Positions 50,201-63,200 of a stretch of DNA of 64,000 bases are shown here, in pieces. A model generated the notes under the pieces. The model was given only the letters and a program-made list of their open reading frames with translations. It was not told where the DNA came from and made no database searches. The position numbers and the translations under genes were made by a program. Numbering within the stretch: the first letter of the stretch is position 1; each line of letters begins with the position of its first letter. The DNA is taken from the NCBI GenBank assembly GCA_014338405.1, contig JTDE01000301.1, positions 99,458 to 163,457 of the forward strand. Reading direction: 5' to 3'. This DNA comes from Paragonimus skrjabini miyazakii. Lineage: Eukaryota > Platyhelminthes > Trematoda > Plagiorchiida > Troglotrematidae.

Positions 50201-53200
50201 TCAGGTAGCTGGATTTGATTAACACATGATGAAATATCTCAAGATCCACACAAATGCCAAGCAAGTCTCCCAAACATAAATTCTTAAAACCCGACATTAA
50301 TGAGTAGTATCGAGTGCTCCTAATATTTGTACAGCAATTCGTGTGTGTAAAGTAAGGCTGTAACCCAGAGGTCCACCGCATATGATAACAACCACATTAG
50401 GAAAAAATCTGGATCATTGAAAGAAGGTCTACCCATTTATCCTCCACTCAGCAAATCTTTCAGCTTGACGAGTCAACGTGCCCACCACTCATTCCATCCA
50501 CATAAGTAGATGTCGAACAGGACTGCGTGACGCACAACATCCTAGTTCTGAAGTAGGATTTGCCAATTTGAGCTTATTTGTCAGAAAGGGTACTCATACA
50601 GTATGTTGAATTGAAATCTTGAAACCTACTCAAATATCGTTGTTAGGTGAATAGCCCAGAAATAATCAGGCGACCAGATTTACCACTTTCATATATCAGC
50701 TATGAAAATCTTTCCATCCGGAATCGCACATTTTTGCCACCGTTAGTGAAAGATTGGGGTCAGTTTTTCTGCCAATTCTGGTTCGGGCAGGCTAATCGGC
50801 TTATACGACACAACGCGCCACATAATCAGTGTCCAGCTCGTGTTTCACTCGACCTTACAACATGTATGGCCCTAGCATTCGTGTCAGTGCGTACCGTATT
50901 GTTGTCAAAAGCAAAGGGACGTTTTGTATGCACTTGCTGTAACTCTAAATCTGCTAATTCTTGGCACGTTCATGTATCACGTGATTTAACTCTGAAGTAT
51001 AGAGACGTCTGCCGTTTACATTCTGTACTGCGATGAAGGCACGCGCTTTTCATCAGTTTTCTGTATAAAGCCAAAGTAAACTTCAGAATGAACTATCATC
51101 AGAGCCAGATAGTGTGTAGATCTTCGGGCTGTGTTTGACTAACTCCTGTGAGAACCTAGAGAGAAAATACTTGCGAAATATTCAAGTATACTTGTTCGAT
51201 GAACTGCGGTCATGAACTACTCTGATCATCCACTCGGTTTTTAAATTGTGTTAATTCCCAGAGACCTACTGCTCACATGTTACCTGTGTATATTTTGCGA
51301 ATAACTCTATGGTGGGTATCATTGGACAGCGTCGTCAACAAAAGCTGGACAGTAATGTTTGTTACGACAAACCATTGTGTACAAAGAACAATCGTTCTGT
51401 AGGCCGCACTTTTGTTGACAAATCTGGAACTGAACTGCTCTGTATCAGTGTCTAGAAATCAGATCCAATGGTTGAAAGGTATTTCTCTTTTTGCTGACGG
51501 AATCCATAGAAACGAAAGTAAATGATATAACTCTGCGATGATGGGTCGTATTTGCAAGGCTTTCTGGAAAGCTTAAGGTACTTTCCACATAATCGAAAGG
51601 GCCGAAGAAATGCTCAACGGAACAAGTGCGTTAATTTCTTCTTTTGGCACTTACGGGATAACAAGGTTACTATGCGTTACAAACTTTTGAATTACAGCGG
51701 TTGCACTGAAGAGACCATCTGAAGGGCCGGCGGTTTCAATTCCTGACGAAATCATGTCGGTGGCTTTTTGCAGAATGCTAATGCCAGACAGTGGATGACA
51801 GGTTTTCATGCAATGCACAGTATCGGTTTAGACATAGGGGTTTTATCTGATGGCCCTTGGTGGTCGGTTTCCTTATAAAAGACAGCGGGTAAGAGGGTAA
51901 TTTTTAAAAGTCAGCGGTGATGGGTCTGAACGGACGGGGAAAGACACGTTTGCGATTTTAATGTATTATACGACGAGAAAAACAAATAGTTTCGAACCTG
52001 TTAATTTTGTACTGGGAATGGCACATTGCGTTATTCTCAACGTTAACTAACCATCGGGTTCCGTTGCATGCAATCACCAAGGAAGATGTGTGTTACACAA
52101 TTTCAGCGAGACAAAGGCCTCTACGAATGTGAGGGAACCACAACTTGGTCTCATTGTCTCACCATTTATTTATTAAGATCTGTGTGAATTGCAGTGGAAC
52201 TGAAACCTAACGCTTCTGCTAAGTTGGCATCATGAGCACCAACAAAATATGACATTGAGGTGACTGCTACAAAAGTGTGGATCTTCCACAATTGATAGCT
52301 TATCTGTATAAAGTTCTATTGGTTTTGCGAAAAGCAATGAATTTTTATCTGTGCCTGACAAGTTACAAAACGTACATTGCTCACATTGGCGCTCACTGTG
52401 GCTGTAAAGTTAAGCACTGCTGCATTGTCCGAGTCAGACGACTGAGAGCAACTTTGCTTGAGGACCTTACGTGAAGTAACTGATAACTAGAGATTTATAC
52501 TTCTTCGGTATCATAGCATAGTAATCTTGTATTTACGTTTACTACTCATGCCGCTGGAAGGTCTCAGCTTTGTTAATATTGCTGGAGATTACTGCAGATT
52601 ATTCCCTTTTCAAATATGTTCTGACAGATAATGCATGCGTGAGAACGACGTTAGTTGGACACCTCCTCCATACGCTCTAGTTATGACCAGTGATGAATAA
52701 CTCAACTCCTATCGTGAGTATATTCTCCAACCAGTCGTCCGACAGTTTACTGAACTAATTCATCTTAAGGTCGAAAGCAACGGGATTCCAGTTCACTGCC
52801 GAACGAAAATAAATATCTTCACCGCGACTCTATCTAAACAGAAGAAAAACTTATTATTTTTCTCAACCAAACCCTGATTACTTCGTGAAGGCATGCGCAA
52901 ATGGTTTGACTGTGTGATTCATTGTATAACGTTGTCCGTACACTAGTAGTAGATGTGTTACTATGTTTTCCCTTGTGGGGCGCGTGGGTGTCACAGACTA
53001 AGCAAACGTTTCAAGTGGACCACTTCATATTGGCATGATGGTCAAATCGTATAGTAAGTTCGAATACTGATGACAAAACTTTGTATGATCGTGTGCATCT
53101 TTCAGGGGTAATCTGTTTTACAGTTGTGAATTTGAAATTAGAGATCATCACGCTTTCCTAGTTTGTTTGGCGATTCACTCGCTTTACGCATTTCTATAGA

Positions 53201-56200
53201 TCAACACACCGTTTTATTGAGATTGGGTAATTTTGCTCCACAAAGACTTCGAGAACTTCGAGAAACCAGTAAGAATGCATTACTTATGCAACTTTTTTGA
53301 AATCGACATTCCGTTTAAAATGAGTACATTCGTTTTATCTGCTATGTCGGATTGGGAATATTGGGATCTAGATAAGGTCATACTAAATGCACGCGGACGG
53401 ATGAACGTTTGGTTTGGTTACCAATATGAGAAGTAGTGTCTGATCAGGTGGGTATCGCTTTGGCTCCTTGGTGTGGAGATGTTCAAAAATATGTAAAAAA
53501 TAACAAACCTCTAGAGATTTAACTTCGTCTATCTGGATCCACCTGTTTGATGACGTAGATGTGTGCATTAACCGTCTATGTTTATTTAGTTCGCTGGGCG
53601 ACTGTGTGCATATACTGATCTAATTCCGACGGCGGTCGCCGCAAAACGATTAAAATTACACAAGATTAAAGCCTTTCAGCGAGAACCTTACGCTACTCAG
53701 CTGCACAAGTAAAAAACCAGGAATAACGTAGACAAGGAGTCGGATTAAGCGATCCACATTACACAAGAATTGTAATGTTTCAGGCAATTTTAGTAAGCAA
53801 TAGTAGGTGATAACTGCTCTGATTCCAGTCTGGAGTTAACCAAGGTGAGAATAAAATCGACACTTGAATTTTCTTGGCTAACTGCATAATAAGTTTATTG
53901 GAATGTTTTTCGTTCCAAGTACTGCAAAACATTTTTGCACGCCAATTATCTCTGTGAATTAGACCAATAAAGTTAGTTATTAATGACTTCTCATCTTACA
54001 ATTTTTCATGACAATTATGAGTAACTTTCATTCAATCTACATTTTCTCTACAATAAGTACGTCACTACAATCCTACACTCCCGGTAGGAGTTCATCTACC
54101 CTTCGTTTTGCTTGAGCCAATACACGGGAGACATTTTTGGTGCGAATGTACTCACAACGAAGCTGTGTTTTATATGTTGATGTAATCATTTGTCGGACAA
54201 CAGGGTTTACATGGTGGATTATTCAGTGTGCACAGCCGATCTACTCGGGGTGCATCCTGCAAAATCCAAGTAAAACGTGGTCTGGATTGCCTTCACTACA
54301 AGGTCCTGAAATCACAGATAGAACAGTAAAATCTAATCATGTTGCAAACCCCGAAAAATTAACCAGTATCTATCGCGGAACAGAAACGCTCTTGACAATA
54401 TTCGTCTCGTTCGCCCATAGTCGGAGGAAACGGAAAACCCCGGCTTCGAGAACGACGCGATCATATTCAATATTTTTTTCCAGTTGGTATCAAAAGATGA
54501 GCGTGAAATGCCATTCTATTCCATTGGGAAACGCGTGCAACGGGGAAGAGAATACACGGCGTTTATATGCTGCATAATAACACAAAAACCGGTTTGAATC
54601 AGCAGTTACTAAACAAAGCATTTATGGTCAATAAGCTACCAATGAGCAAGGCGAACTAAGGGTCTAACAGGTAAAAAGTGGCGAAAGTTAACTCTTTACT
54701 GTTCTGGGAATGTTTATTCATTCTGGTTTAGAAAAGCACTGCTGTTGAGGTGGTGGACAGTTCGGTTGGGAAAGTGAGGTTCTCTGATAACATTCCGTCT
54801 CATATTCCTGGACTGCAATACTACTACAAGTTTGTGTTGGAACTCAGATACTTACGGAAACATCTAAATGGGATATACACGGTTCGTGTGCGGTTTTTCT
54901 GCTTTGCCTCTAACTACTGGCCTTCCTAAAAGGAGCAAATACAGTCGACCAGCTAGCTTTTTGGAAAACTTTGTATTACAGATTATTTTAAACACTGAGT
55001 CCAGTTTTCATTCGGGAGTATTCTCAGTGTACGTTATCTCCAGAATAATGAGTTTCAGTGCGTTATTTGATTTATTGATCTCAGCCCGACCGAAAAGTTA
55101 TCACCACATAATCTTTCCCCGTAATTAAAGGAGGCGTTGTATAATGTGCTTCTGAAATGATCGTCTTATCTGAGAATGTGGCTGTGTTCAACAGAATTCA
55201 CAGGATTCGTTTAGGTTTGAACTGGGTTACTTACATAGAACTGGGCAAACATTTAGAATCGAATACAACTATATTATCAATCGTAAAACGCAGTGATGAA
55301 AAACCAATAACTGGAATATATTTGCTCAGAAATGGTTGTGAGTTCCAAATTGTAGCGTAGGTAGGACCAGAAGATAGTATCAAGTGGAGGCTTAATGATA
55401 AACTCCATAATTTAGCACAACGGTAAAAGACAACTGCTGAGAAACTTATCACATGTTGTCGTCACCTTGATAATTTCGGTACATCGCGGTCGCCCTATTC
55501 AGTAATCGAAATTCCGAGCCGAAGCAAATTATTGGTTTCACCATAGACAACTTCACACACATGGTTACTGTTCATTTTATTGAAGTAGCAATGCAACTGA
55601 TAAACTTTATTTGTGGCGTCCGGCAAGTGTACATCGATTATGACTAATACGAGAACGAAATAGAAAGTGATTAAGATTTTGGTTTAAAAATGTATAACTA
55701 GATCCACTTGTGGAAAATCCGACGGGAACAGAAAGACTATACAATGTAAGGCTGAAACCGTCTGACAAAAATGGGGATTATACTCAGATGTTTTAGTGGA
55801 CTGAAGTAAAACGTAACTGGCATGGATAACCTACTATTTTCCGACCAAAAATCAACGTCTGTTTCGGAAGAATTTTGTAGAAGCCGTGTCGCCGGCGGTT
55901 TCCGTCATTGTAACATAATGGATTGGGAACGATGGAAACAAAAGATCCATGGGCTCAAGAAGCGCTTTCCGTAAAGTTGACTTAATGAAGATGACAAATC
56001 AATGAGGCAAAATTACATTGGGGTTTGCCAGTGATTTGAGTGACATTGATTATTCATTTCGTTAAGCTGACAACCACAGAAGCTGGTGCCCGACACGTTT
56101 TGGAAAACCCATTAATGAGTGTGCGAGAACAAAAGGGGCCACTCATTTAGTCATCTTGTGCTTGAACTGTAAGCATGGAACTAAGTTAATCTTCATCGTG

Positions 56201-56639
56201 TTTGACAATACACCAATGACTCACAGCTGCATTTAGCGGCCATACAGTCACACACAAAAACAACTCCTAAGTAGAGAGCCAAAGAAAGGGTAAGAATGTA
56301 GTTGTCCATGTCGAAATTTAACCAGTAACCATAATTTTGCTTAAATTTTACAAACAAACAAGTAAGCAATATGTGGAAGTTAGGTCTAATCAGGACGTCA
56401 GTTTCCATAATGGCTTTTGTCTTCCCTCGTCATTAACTGCGCTTATTTCGGAGACGGCCCGCTGACATGCTACTGAGCATGATTAGCTTGCATATCGTGT
56501 AATGTCTCCAGTCACTGACACCGTTAGTCGGGAAAACCCTAGGCCAAGAGGAGAACCTGATCTGAGGTTGTTAACTGCTTGCTGACCGACTGTATTTCTT
56601 CATATGAAGTCATCAGCTGTTAACCTCAGACTTTACGCT
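47261..56639. other. Gene-free stretch
   Basis: There are 9.4 kb without a recognised gene. The two longest frames are 50647-51036 (129 codons, plus) and 54137-54577 (146 codons, plus). Both lack known motifs. Near 52400 the frame CGCKVKHCCIVRVRRLRATL faintly resembles the PLE GIY-YIG entry but is too weak to call. From about 55.9 kb the sequence becomes somewhat GC-richer. An imperfect hairpin (CTGAGGTTGTTAAC against GTTAACCTCAG) spans about 56562-56627. Confidence 0.45.
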
Positions 56640-56745
56640 GGTCTGCTGCGTAATCGGTAACGTGCTCGGCATGTCGGATTATTAGCTGGTATCCGAATGA
56701 CTTGTCGATTCAAATCAGTCGGTCGAATGGAACTCGCTTTGACGA
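56640..56745 (+). mobile_element. tRNA-like SINE head
   Basis: TGCGTAATCGGTAAC (56647-56661) fits a pol III A box. GTCGATTCAAATC (56704-56716) fits a B box (GWTCRANNC). Between them CGGAT...ATCCG can pair like an anticodon stem, with an oversized loop. The spacing is that of a tRNA-derived promoter. It differs from the hammerhead-SINE family and no hammerhead follows. The body may extend to about 56830, but no tail was recognised. A true tRNA gene is unlikely because the acceptor stem does not close. Confidence 0.45.
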
Positions 56746-57699
56746 AGCTGGCCGAGCTGGGCGTTGATAATCCTGGTCGGAGTAATCGCAACACATTTTG
56801 TATATCGACCTAAGGAGAGCAGTGGGATTCAGCGAAGGGTACGCGATAGCATTTTACATATCTATTTCCATTTCGAGCAGAAAATGTGTCATTACGCGCG
56901 TTGAAGTTCACACATTAGACTATTGGACGTGACGACAAAAACGTGATCGGCCCAACAAACCGGAAGGAATAACCAGCCTTGACTGGAGCACTTCGCATTG
57001 ACTACCTTGATCGAGGAAGTGGTATGAGATATTCGAGGGGTGTCGACGTCTTTTTCTAATGAGAACGGGCTTAATGGTCAGATTGGAGCACAGACTTTCC
57101 GACCCTCTCCCTACTAATCCATCAAACTGTGGGCAGTATTGAATATTTTGACAGTAAGATGGTTATCGTTGGTTAGGGGCCTCTGTGGATCACAGTTCCA
57201 AAGAGAGTGGGTTTGGAGCCATAGTACACTGTGAGGTGTAACATGACAGTGGACCAGCTTGTGGAAATATTTTTATTCTCTTTCCTACAAGAAGGGCGGA
57301 CACAAATACACTCGCATCAGTCTCGAAACATGTAGAAATACTATCGAAGCATTCGAAAAGGGCGGAAACTAGCGCAAGGTTGATCTTACGTTTGATCTTA
57401 CGTTTGAGTCCAGGCCAACGCGCATTTGAAAGTCTTTGTGGAAATGATGGACATTGAGCTGAATAACCAGCAGGATGTACTTACAGAAAACAATATTCCA
57501 TCTCGGTTTATTAAGGAATTCACTCAACCGCCTCAAGAGTAACTGATGAAACTAGACGGTCTCGGAATGTAGTTGGTTCTGCATTTTCTCAACAAAAGAT
57601 AGGCTTCAGCTTACTAACACAGAACCGTCTTCAGATAGCTGTCAAGTGAGTCATCAGCGCTGCTTAGTTTATTGTGATTTAGAGAACCGTTCGCAACCC
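56746..57699. other. Spacer, possibly part of an old PLE
   Basis: No gene is called. A perfect 12-bp tandem duplication (ttgatcttacgt, twice) lies at 57380-57403. The sequence runs into a PLE endonuclease remnant on the plus strand and may contain its decayed RT, but I found no RT block I could defend. Confidence 0.4.
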
Positions 57700-58048
57700 A
57701 ACATCTCCAGTCAAACAACCAGTACTTCCATCCGTCAAGTTGCATACAATCTGCCAATAATAATGTGCATGTGGAGTCATTTACGCCAACAGAACGTGGC
57801 GCCATTTGCAGGCCAGAATTAGTGAATATATGTCGAATTGGGTCAAACGCCAGGTTACGCAACCGATCGATACTCCGCTGATCGCCGCAACTACCACCCT
57901 AACCTGCATTATCAGCTGGACACGGTCAAAGGTATCAAGGTAATCTACAAGGCCACCAAATCATGGCTTCTTTGATATGCCTAAGCGGTTGCCATCCGAA
58001 GATGCATTTAAACGGAACCTTCAGTTACTCTCTCATTGCCCAGGCAGT
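57700..58048 (+). pseudogene. PLE GIY-YIG endonuclease and C-terminus, decayed
   Basis: In one frame LPSVKLHTICQ, two stops, then CACGVIYANRTWRHLQARIS (57764-57823) and EYMSNW reproduce the PLE endonuclease pattern: C-x-C-G-x-x-Y, then R-T-x-R-x-L, R-I-x-E-H-x-P-x-W. Here YVG has become YAN and the conserved His is Tyr. In another frame, from 57914, QLDTVKGIKVIYKATKSWLL is followed by a stop, then YA, a stop, and AVAIRRC. This is the family's terminal block (HLIDTxHxV..FKVIYxAxSxxLLxxxEAxAIRRxxP), closing with VTLSLP near 58040. Two frames and several stops show long decay. Its wording differs from the 18, 26 and 37 kb copies, so it probably belongs to another PLE lineage. Confidence 0.75.
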
Positions 58049-58730
58049 GGCAAAGTCTGTGCACCAAAAGGCGACTGACGTTTCATTGTAATTTGCTGTG
58101 TGTTTTGATTTTGATCTGGTTAACAGTTTAACAGTTTGTTGTAAGCACTCGTAAAGATGCAGCAAAACCCACTGTGGCATAAATCATGGAAGGGCCTATC
58201 TGACTTCACCAAGAAGTGTCGTAGTTCTACTGGTTCTTTAAAGAGGAGCATGCACCGCAGTATGTTTTTATTCAAAGATGTGTGTGCAGTCAGTAGGAAT
58301 GAATACTGAAATGAATTAATACTGTCCACAGACTGACATAAACCTGTTGAGTTTTGCAGATGGGACAAACAAACCTTTCTTCTAAGACTGTCATAATTTA
58401 ATGGACATATTTGTTTTTTCACTGTAACCACAATTACACCGACAATGTGCATTTCACAACCGGCTAATCACGGAATGTCGTGGATCTTTTTTGATTAAGT
58501 GACTTACCGCGTTGGATTTTTATTTCGTATGCCCTCGATTGAAAGGTCTTAATGTGCATGTGTATATGTATTCGCTCGTCAACGGTAGAACATAATCAAC
58601 CATCCAAGTTCGACTGACCAGCATGAAATAGTTGAAACCAATGTTTCGGATAGTTGTGAACAGTGGTGGTGTTGTTCGTAGCTCGGGTTGATGGTTTTGG
58701 TATTGGTATGTTCGCCGAGCTTGGCATTTA
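58049..58730. other. Gene-free stretch
   Basis: No gene is seen. The minus-strand frames here (58120-58452 and 58520-58768) have no recognised motif. The second lies downstream of the hammerhead-like motif at 58.74 kb on the same strand and may be the noncoding end of a retroelement. Confidence 0.45.
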
Positions 58731-58734
58731 GGTT

Positions 58735-58778
58735 GCAAACGTTTCATCACCAAGCGAGGTGACATCATCAGTGCGTAA
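58735..58778 (-). ncRNA. Hammerhead-like motif of a retroelement end
   Basis: On the minus strand CUGAUGA (58765-58771) is followed by a 6-bp hairpin GUCACC-UCGCUU-GGUGAU and then GAAACGUUUGC. The CUGAUGA and GAAA blocks and stem II match a hammerhead. Stem III would be ACGU without any loop, and stem I has only GCA/UGC. This arrangement is common near the ends of invertebrate retroelements. It is either a minimal hammerhead that works only as a dimer or a relic. Confidence 0.5.
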
Positions 58779-59456
58779 TCGTTTTAGTGTATAGTTTTTG
58801 AGCGTGGAGATTGGTGAAACCAATTGGTTGAAACCAATGTTCTCATCGAATAATGTCATTTCAGACACACTCCAAGGTGATGTAATAGATTTTTGATAGG
58901 TAACCAACCTTCTGCTTTGTCTGTTTCTACACACTATCCAGTCAATATTGAACTCGAGTTTGAATTTAGTTAGAACCACGAAGTGGAAATGGATTTGAAA
59001 TATGTCGTTTATTTACAGTCAGTATTGGCTAATTTAACCTCTTTCACCAAATCTGTCGAACCAAAGTACGATTTGCTGTATGTGTATGTGAATTATGTTC
59101 AACAGTGAACTATTCTATCACTGTTTGTAGGACTCATTTGCTAAGCACAGACCGGTGTATGATGAAAAATTGTAACATGACAATATGCGTACCACTTTCA
59201 TAATTTGGTAACATACAGACACATTAAAGCAAATTGATGTCGAGTTCAGATGAAATGGAGAAGCCTGCGGTTCAATAAGTCAGTAGACGCTGTGCCTGTC
59301 GCAAACGAGTCTTGGTGGGTTTGTGGAACAACCGCTCATCCCCAACTGCCTAACTTTTGAACATCAAGCAGCTGAGAATCAGGGAATCACAACGTAGGTT
59401 TTGATCAAGCTCGAGTGATTCTGTTCCTTTGTTAATGTGACTTTAAGTACAACACT
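58779..59456. other. Gene-free stretch
   Basis: No gene is recognised. The phrase GTTGAAACCAATGTT occurs at about 58632 and again at about 58828, a short direct repeat on either side of the hammerhead-like motif. Confidence 0.4.
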
Positions 59457-59495
59457 CCTGAGGATGATCACCCGAGGTGGTTGAAACCTCGAGCA
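59454..59495 (+). ncRNA. Hammerhead-like motif, degenerate
   Basis: CUGAGGA (59458-59464, fits CUGANGA) is followed by a 7-bp hairpin GAUCACC-CGA-GGUGGUU and GAAA (59483-59486). It then reads CCUCGAGC, similar to the stem III of the SINE hammerheads but with the U before the cleavage site replaced. Stem I is only three pairs (CUC/GAG). Probably a relic of a retroelement end. Confidence 0.42.
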
Positions 59496-59983
59496 TTACA
59501 ACTTGCTCATAAAGTTATGTTATTCTCAATACATTGATCAATAGGCTATTATTTACACTGCTGTTATCTACAACCTAAAAACCATTCCACGCAATGATGA
59601 ATACATTCAAAAAATACTTAGACGTGTTGGTCCGGTAAATCGACACAGAGTTAAATCCTGGGCGGTTATGTTTACTCTGGATACGTCCTGATAACAGTCT
59701 TTACTGGACTTAATCAGGACTGTTAACACTAAGTAACTTGCGCTTTACAACATCACATCAACAGGAAAAAAGCACTTATTTGCAATTCTCCGCAACAACA
59801 GTTTTTCAAAATATTTCTAATCGGCGACTATTTATTGCCGGCTTAATAAAATACCTTCCCAAGCACTATAAAATTTAGTGCGTTTGACCAGTTTTTGATA
59901 ACTCTAGTGGATGGTTGAAAGTAAGTATTCTTAATGATGGAGTACATTGAATACGTCCACTAAATCGTCATTCCGTCAGTTTG
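59496..59983. other. Gene-free stretch
   Basis: Nothing is recognised between the hammerhead-like motif and the worn SINE copy. Confidence 0.45.
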
Positions 59984-60280
59984 TTAAAAGAAAGACTCGT
60001 CATTAGTTCTGGATTAGGACTGTGGTTACGCTATCACGAGTCAACAGCACTGACCATTCCGCCAATATCATCACATTAGACACGACTCAATGAACATCTC
60101 CGAATGCTCAGCCATATCTGTTCGTGCGTAATGTTTAGATTGTTTGATCGCCTTGAGAAGAGATAACAACTGTCCTGTTAACTTCCGTCTATGACCACAT
60201 GACTAGGACTTCTCTCAAAGTTGAGGTGACAGAATTCGTTAGCTCGTCGAGCGATGTTCTGACTATTGTTTACTAGTGAG
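59984..60280 (-). mobile_element. Hammerhead-SINE family, degraded copy
   Basis: This aligns by eye, with many substitutions, to the 38571-38980 copy over the tRNA-like region (…GGTTACGCTATCACGAG…CCGCCAATATCATCACATTAG) and across the whole upstream module (TAATGTTTAGATTG...GACTAGGACTTCTCTCAAAG...TAGCTCGTCGAGCGATGTT). Most of the ribozyme has been deleted: AGACTCG joins directly to TCATTAG. This copy matters because it shows that the upstream module belongs to the repeat. Confidence 0.55.
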
Positions 60281-63200
60281 GTTTCTCCTTCGACAGAAGC
60301 TGGCTGAAATATCTACTGCAATGAGACCACTACGACCAATTATTTTGCTTAGTACTCTGTCACTACCGTGATATAGGCGATAAGTGGTCTTACTTTTGGT
60401 TTGGTAAAGCGAGATCCATGTGAGAAATTATATTACGAACAAACTTTCCGGTTAGCCTGATTTCTCACATCACAGGAATTAGTTAGCATATCAGATCAAT
60501 TGGAATAGAGAGGTGAACGTAGTTCCTTGATGCGAGACCCAAAATTGACTACTTGATACAATTAGCATGATTTACCACAAAGGAGAGTAGATATGTGGTT
60601 AATTTAATGACTTACGTACATGAAAACTTTACTGGAGTGTCAGAAACATTCAGTCTGAAATCATTTATCTCTTCTAAGTTGATAACGCCGAAAAGAATTG
60701 CTTGAGACTGACGGCCTTCACGTCTCGACATCGTAAACCTGAATGATAACCCCGTCTATTCAAGACAGGTAGACTCAAATCGAGATATGAGTAATATGGA
60801 AACCTTTCGAGCATACGGTCAAACTGTTTTGAAACTTTTGGTGACAAATGAAAACAGCACGTAGTCATCTTTTGTTCATTTGTTTTAACAGATTCACCAA
60901 TTTTGGAAACTAATCAGCTCACTTGTACAGTCTGAGGTATATCATGATACTTTGTATACAATTGCTGCTGTGTCCATACCTCCAAGGTTAGTAGCCTTTA
61001 TTAACAATGTTATCTATATATACGAGAACGTTTATGAAGCACTTTAAACACCTTCACAGATTTCAAACTATGCTGCATATGTAGATTGATTGGTAACATA
61101 AATGCTTACCAAATTAAATAGCTAACCATTTTGCGGGGTAAAAAATAATGACTGTAAAGACTATGTGCTACCTTTCTTTTCTTCAACCTTGCTGATGGAA
61201 ATAAAGATTCGGAAAGTTACTGAGATTACCCGTAATAAAAAGCAGGAGACTGGTTTTCTAGACGATCATGCTAATCGACAATCCAGATTGAACCCGCCTG
61301 AATGCGATGTTTAACAAATCACGTTACTAGGTGAACATTTCAAATGTTGACAAGCATTGAAACGTAAGGAAATTCCAGGGTAATTCCTAGCCTACATATT
61401 TTACACGAAACACAAACTGGTTATATTTTTGGTCGAAAGACAGAAACGAATGACGTCTACTGATTACACAATCTAATCTAACAAAATTGAGCTACAGTGC
61501 CCCTGGCAACCATCAATTTCGTTCAATCTACCGACTAAAATTCTGTCACTAGGGAGGAGTCTATTAATCAACGAGGAAATACCCGTTGCTAGGACATCTA
61601 ATCAACACACAAAAACAACTTTGGGCTCGGAATAACTGTTTATGCGTAAGATAAGACGAGTGCTTTTCAAATCTCTCTTCTCTGTAATTTGGATTTTTGT
61701 ATTGGGCATAAAAGCCAGTAAACGTAACGTAACTACTTTGTTAATATGTGTGTGTGAATATAATGAAATCGTTAATTATTTGGTAATCATCAACGGGCAT
61801 TCGAATTTCTGTTTGATCTCTATAAAACTATGCCATGGCAGGGCAACAATTGAAGATAAAATGAAAGGAGAGTATTTATGAAATATATAAAAGAATATCA
61901 GATCGGTCTATTTTGGGCCATATAAGGTGATCAGTCGAACGGTTTTAGCTGATAGTTGCACCATAGTGGTTGAAATAAGTTGACTGCCTTTTTTTATAGA
62001 AACAAGGCGTGTAATGAATATAAACTGATAGAATTCAGGGGCAGCTACTTGGTTGAAAGGATATTTGAAAATATTTACTGAACTCAAAAATATTGCATAC
62101 TTGCACATTTTTAAAGTGAATTTTTCTGTACCTCATATTTTTTTTTACAACAAACCATCTTCGGATTTTGGTGTTATTTACCACCGCATTTCGTTGTTAG
62201 CTTTTCGTTTTTGAGAAGCGCTTTTACGTTCCTAAATGCAGTCATAATCATAAAAGCTGTCTGAAAACTGAAGCAAATTGGGCACTGTGCACCACACTAT
62301 GCGCACTAATGTGAAGTGTTACTGTTTGCTTGTTGTTAGTTTGAGTACTACGCTGGGCGAGTTTCCACTGTTTAACCTATTTGCCTCAATATACACAGCA
62401 CTGCGCACTGTCTTGTCCCTAATACAACGGCTTAATAACGGCGCACCTTGTTAACGACCTACAATATAACGAAACTCAGTCGTCAGCATGGAAATCCCAC
62501 CAATATTCTTCATCATATACATGTGTATTTCAAAACAAATATAAATACTACAATATCACTGCTAATGAGTAATGCTTAGTTAGACCATGCTCTATATCCG
62601 ACTGCATCCAAATAGTTATTATGTTTTGCAAACTTTTCCAGCGAGACACTGATCTAGGCTATGTTCGCTACCCAGAGTATTGTTGTCCACCACCAGCTAC
62701 CAATGAACGTGATGAACGTTGAACCGTGAGCTTGAAATCAAAACAGAAAATCTAGGTAATCTGCGGCAAAACCCCTTACGATTGGGAAGTGTGGCTTTGT
62801 ATGTGCCCCAGATGCATAGTAAATTACATAAGTGACCAAGCATTTAATCGGTGACCAATGGTCTACTTTAAATTGTCACGTGTTCCGATAACACTGGCAA
62901 CAATACCCGGAACAAACTACTGAGTGCATTCGGTTCTGAAGCAGAGGAGTGGACCGTAGTTGAAAACGAAGATATGATTCTTGCTTGGATACTCTTTGTG
63001 AAAATACACAACGATACAAAAACTATAAACGTGTGACCTGAGGGGCGGAAGCCTACTACACTGCTCCTGTTGCATTTCTATACGTGAGTTTGCCGTACGT
63101 TTGGTGAAAGATAGAGTTACGTTCCAATTTAAATTTATTGATGCTCGTCACTGAAGTGTTCACTTCAGAGTCCAACCATACATGAAAAATAGCCTCCCAG

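Noticed and set aside
50647..51036. 129-codon plus-strand open frame
   Set aside because: No recognisable domain. It is Cys- and Ser-rich like other chance frames here, with no supporting signals.
52277..52474. CGCKVKHCCIVRVRRLRATL as another PLE GIY-YIG entry
   Set aside because: The Tyr-Ile-Gly core is lost and neither linker nor terminal block can be found around it.
54137..54577. 146-codon plus-strand open frame
   Set aside because: No motif, no splice context and no plausible composition. I treat it as a chance open frame in a window of this size.
56600..56640. CTGATGACTTCATATGAAG followed by AAA (minus strand) as a hammerhead
   Set aside because: The hairpin and a GAAA are present, but an unpaired base disrupts stem II, stem III is not credible and stem I does not pair.
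60330..60360. MRPLRPII as the PLE RT block LRPIV
   Set aside because: No RLYGLPK-like block precedes it and no SFDV block follows. It lies beside a SINE copy, and chance is the simpler explanation.
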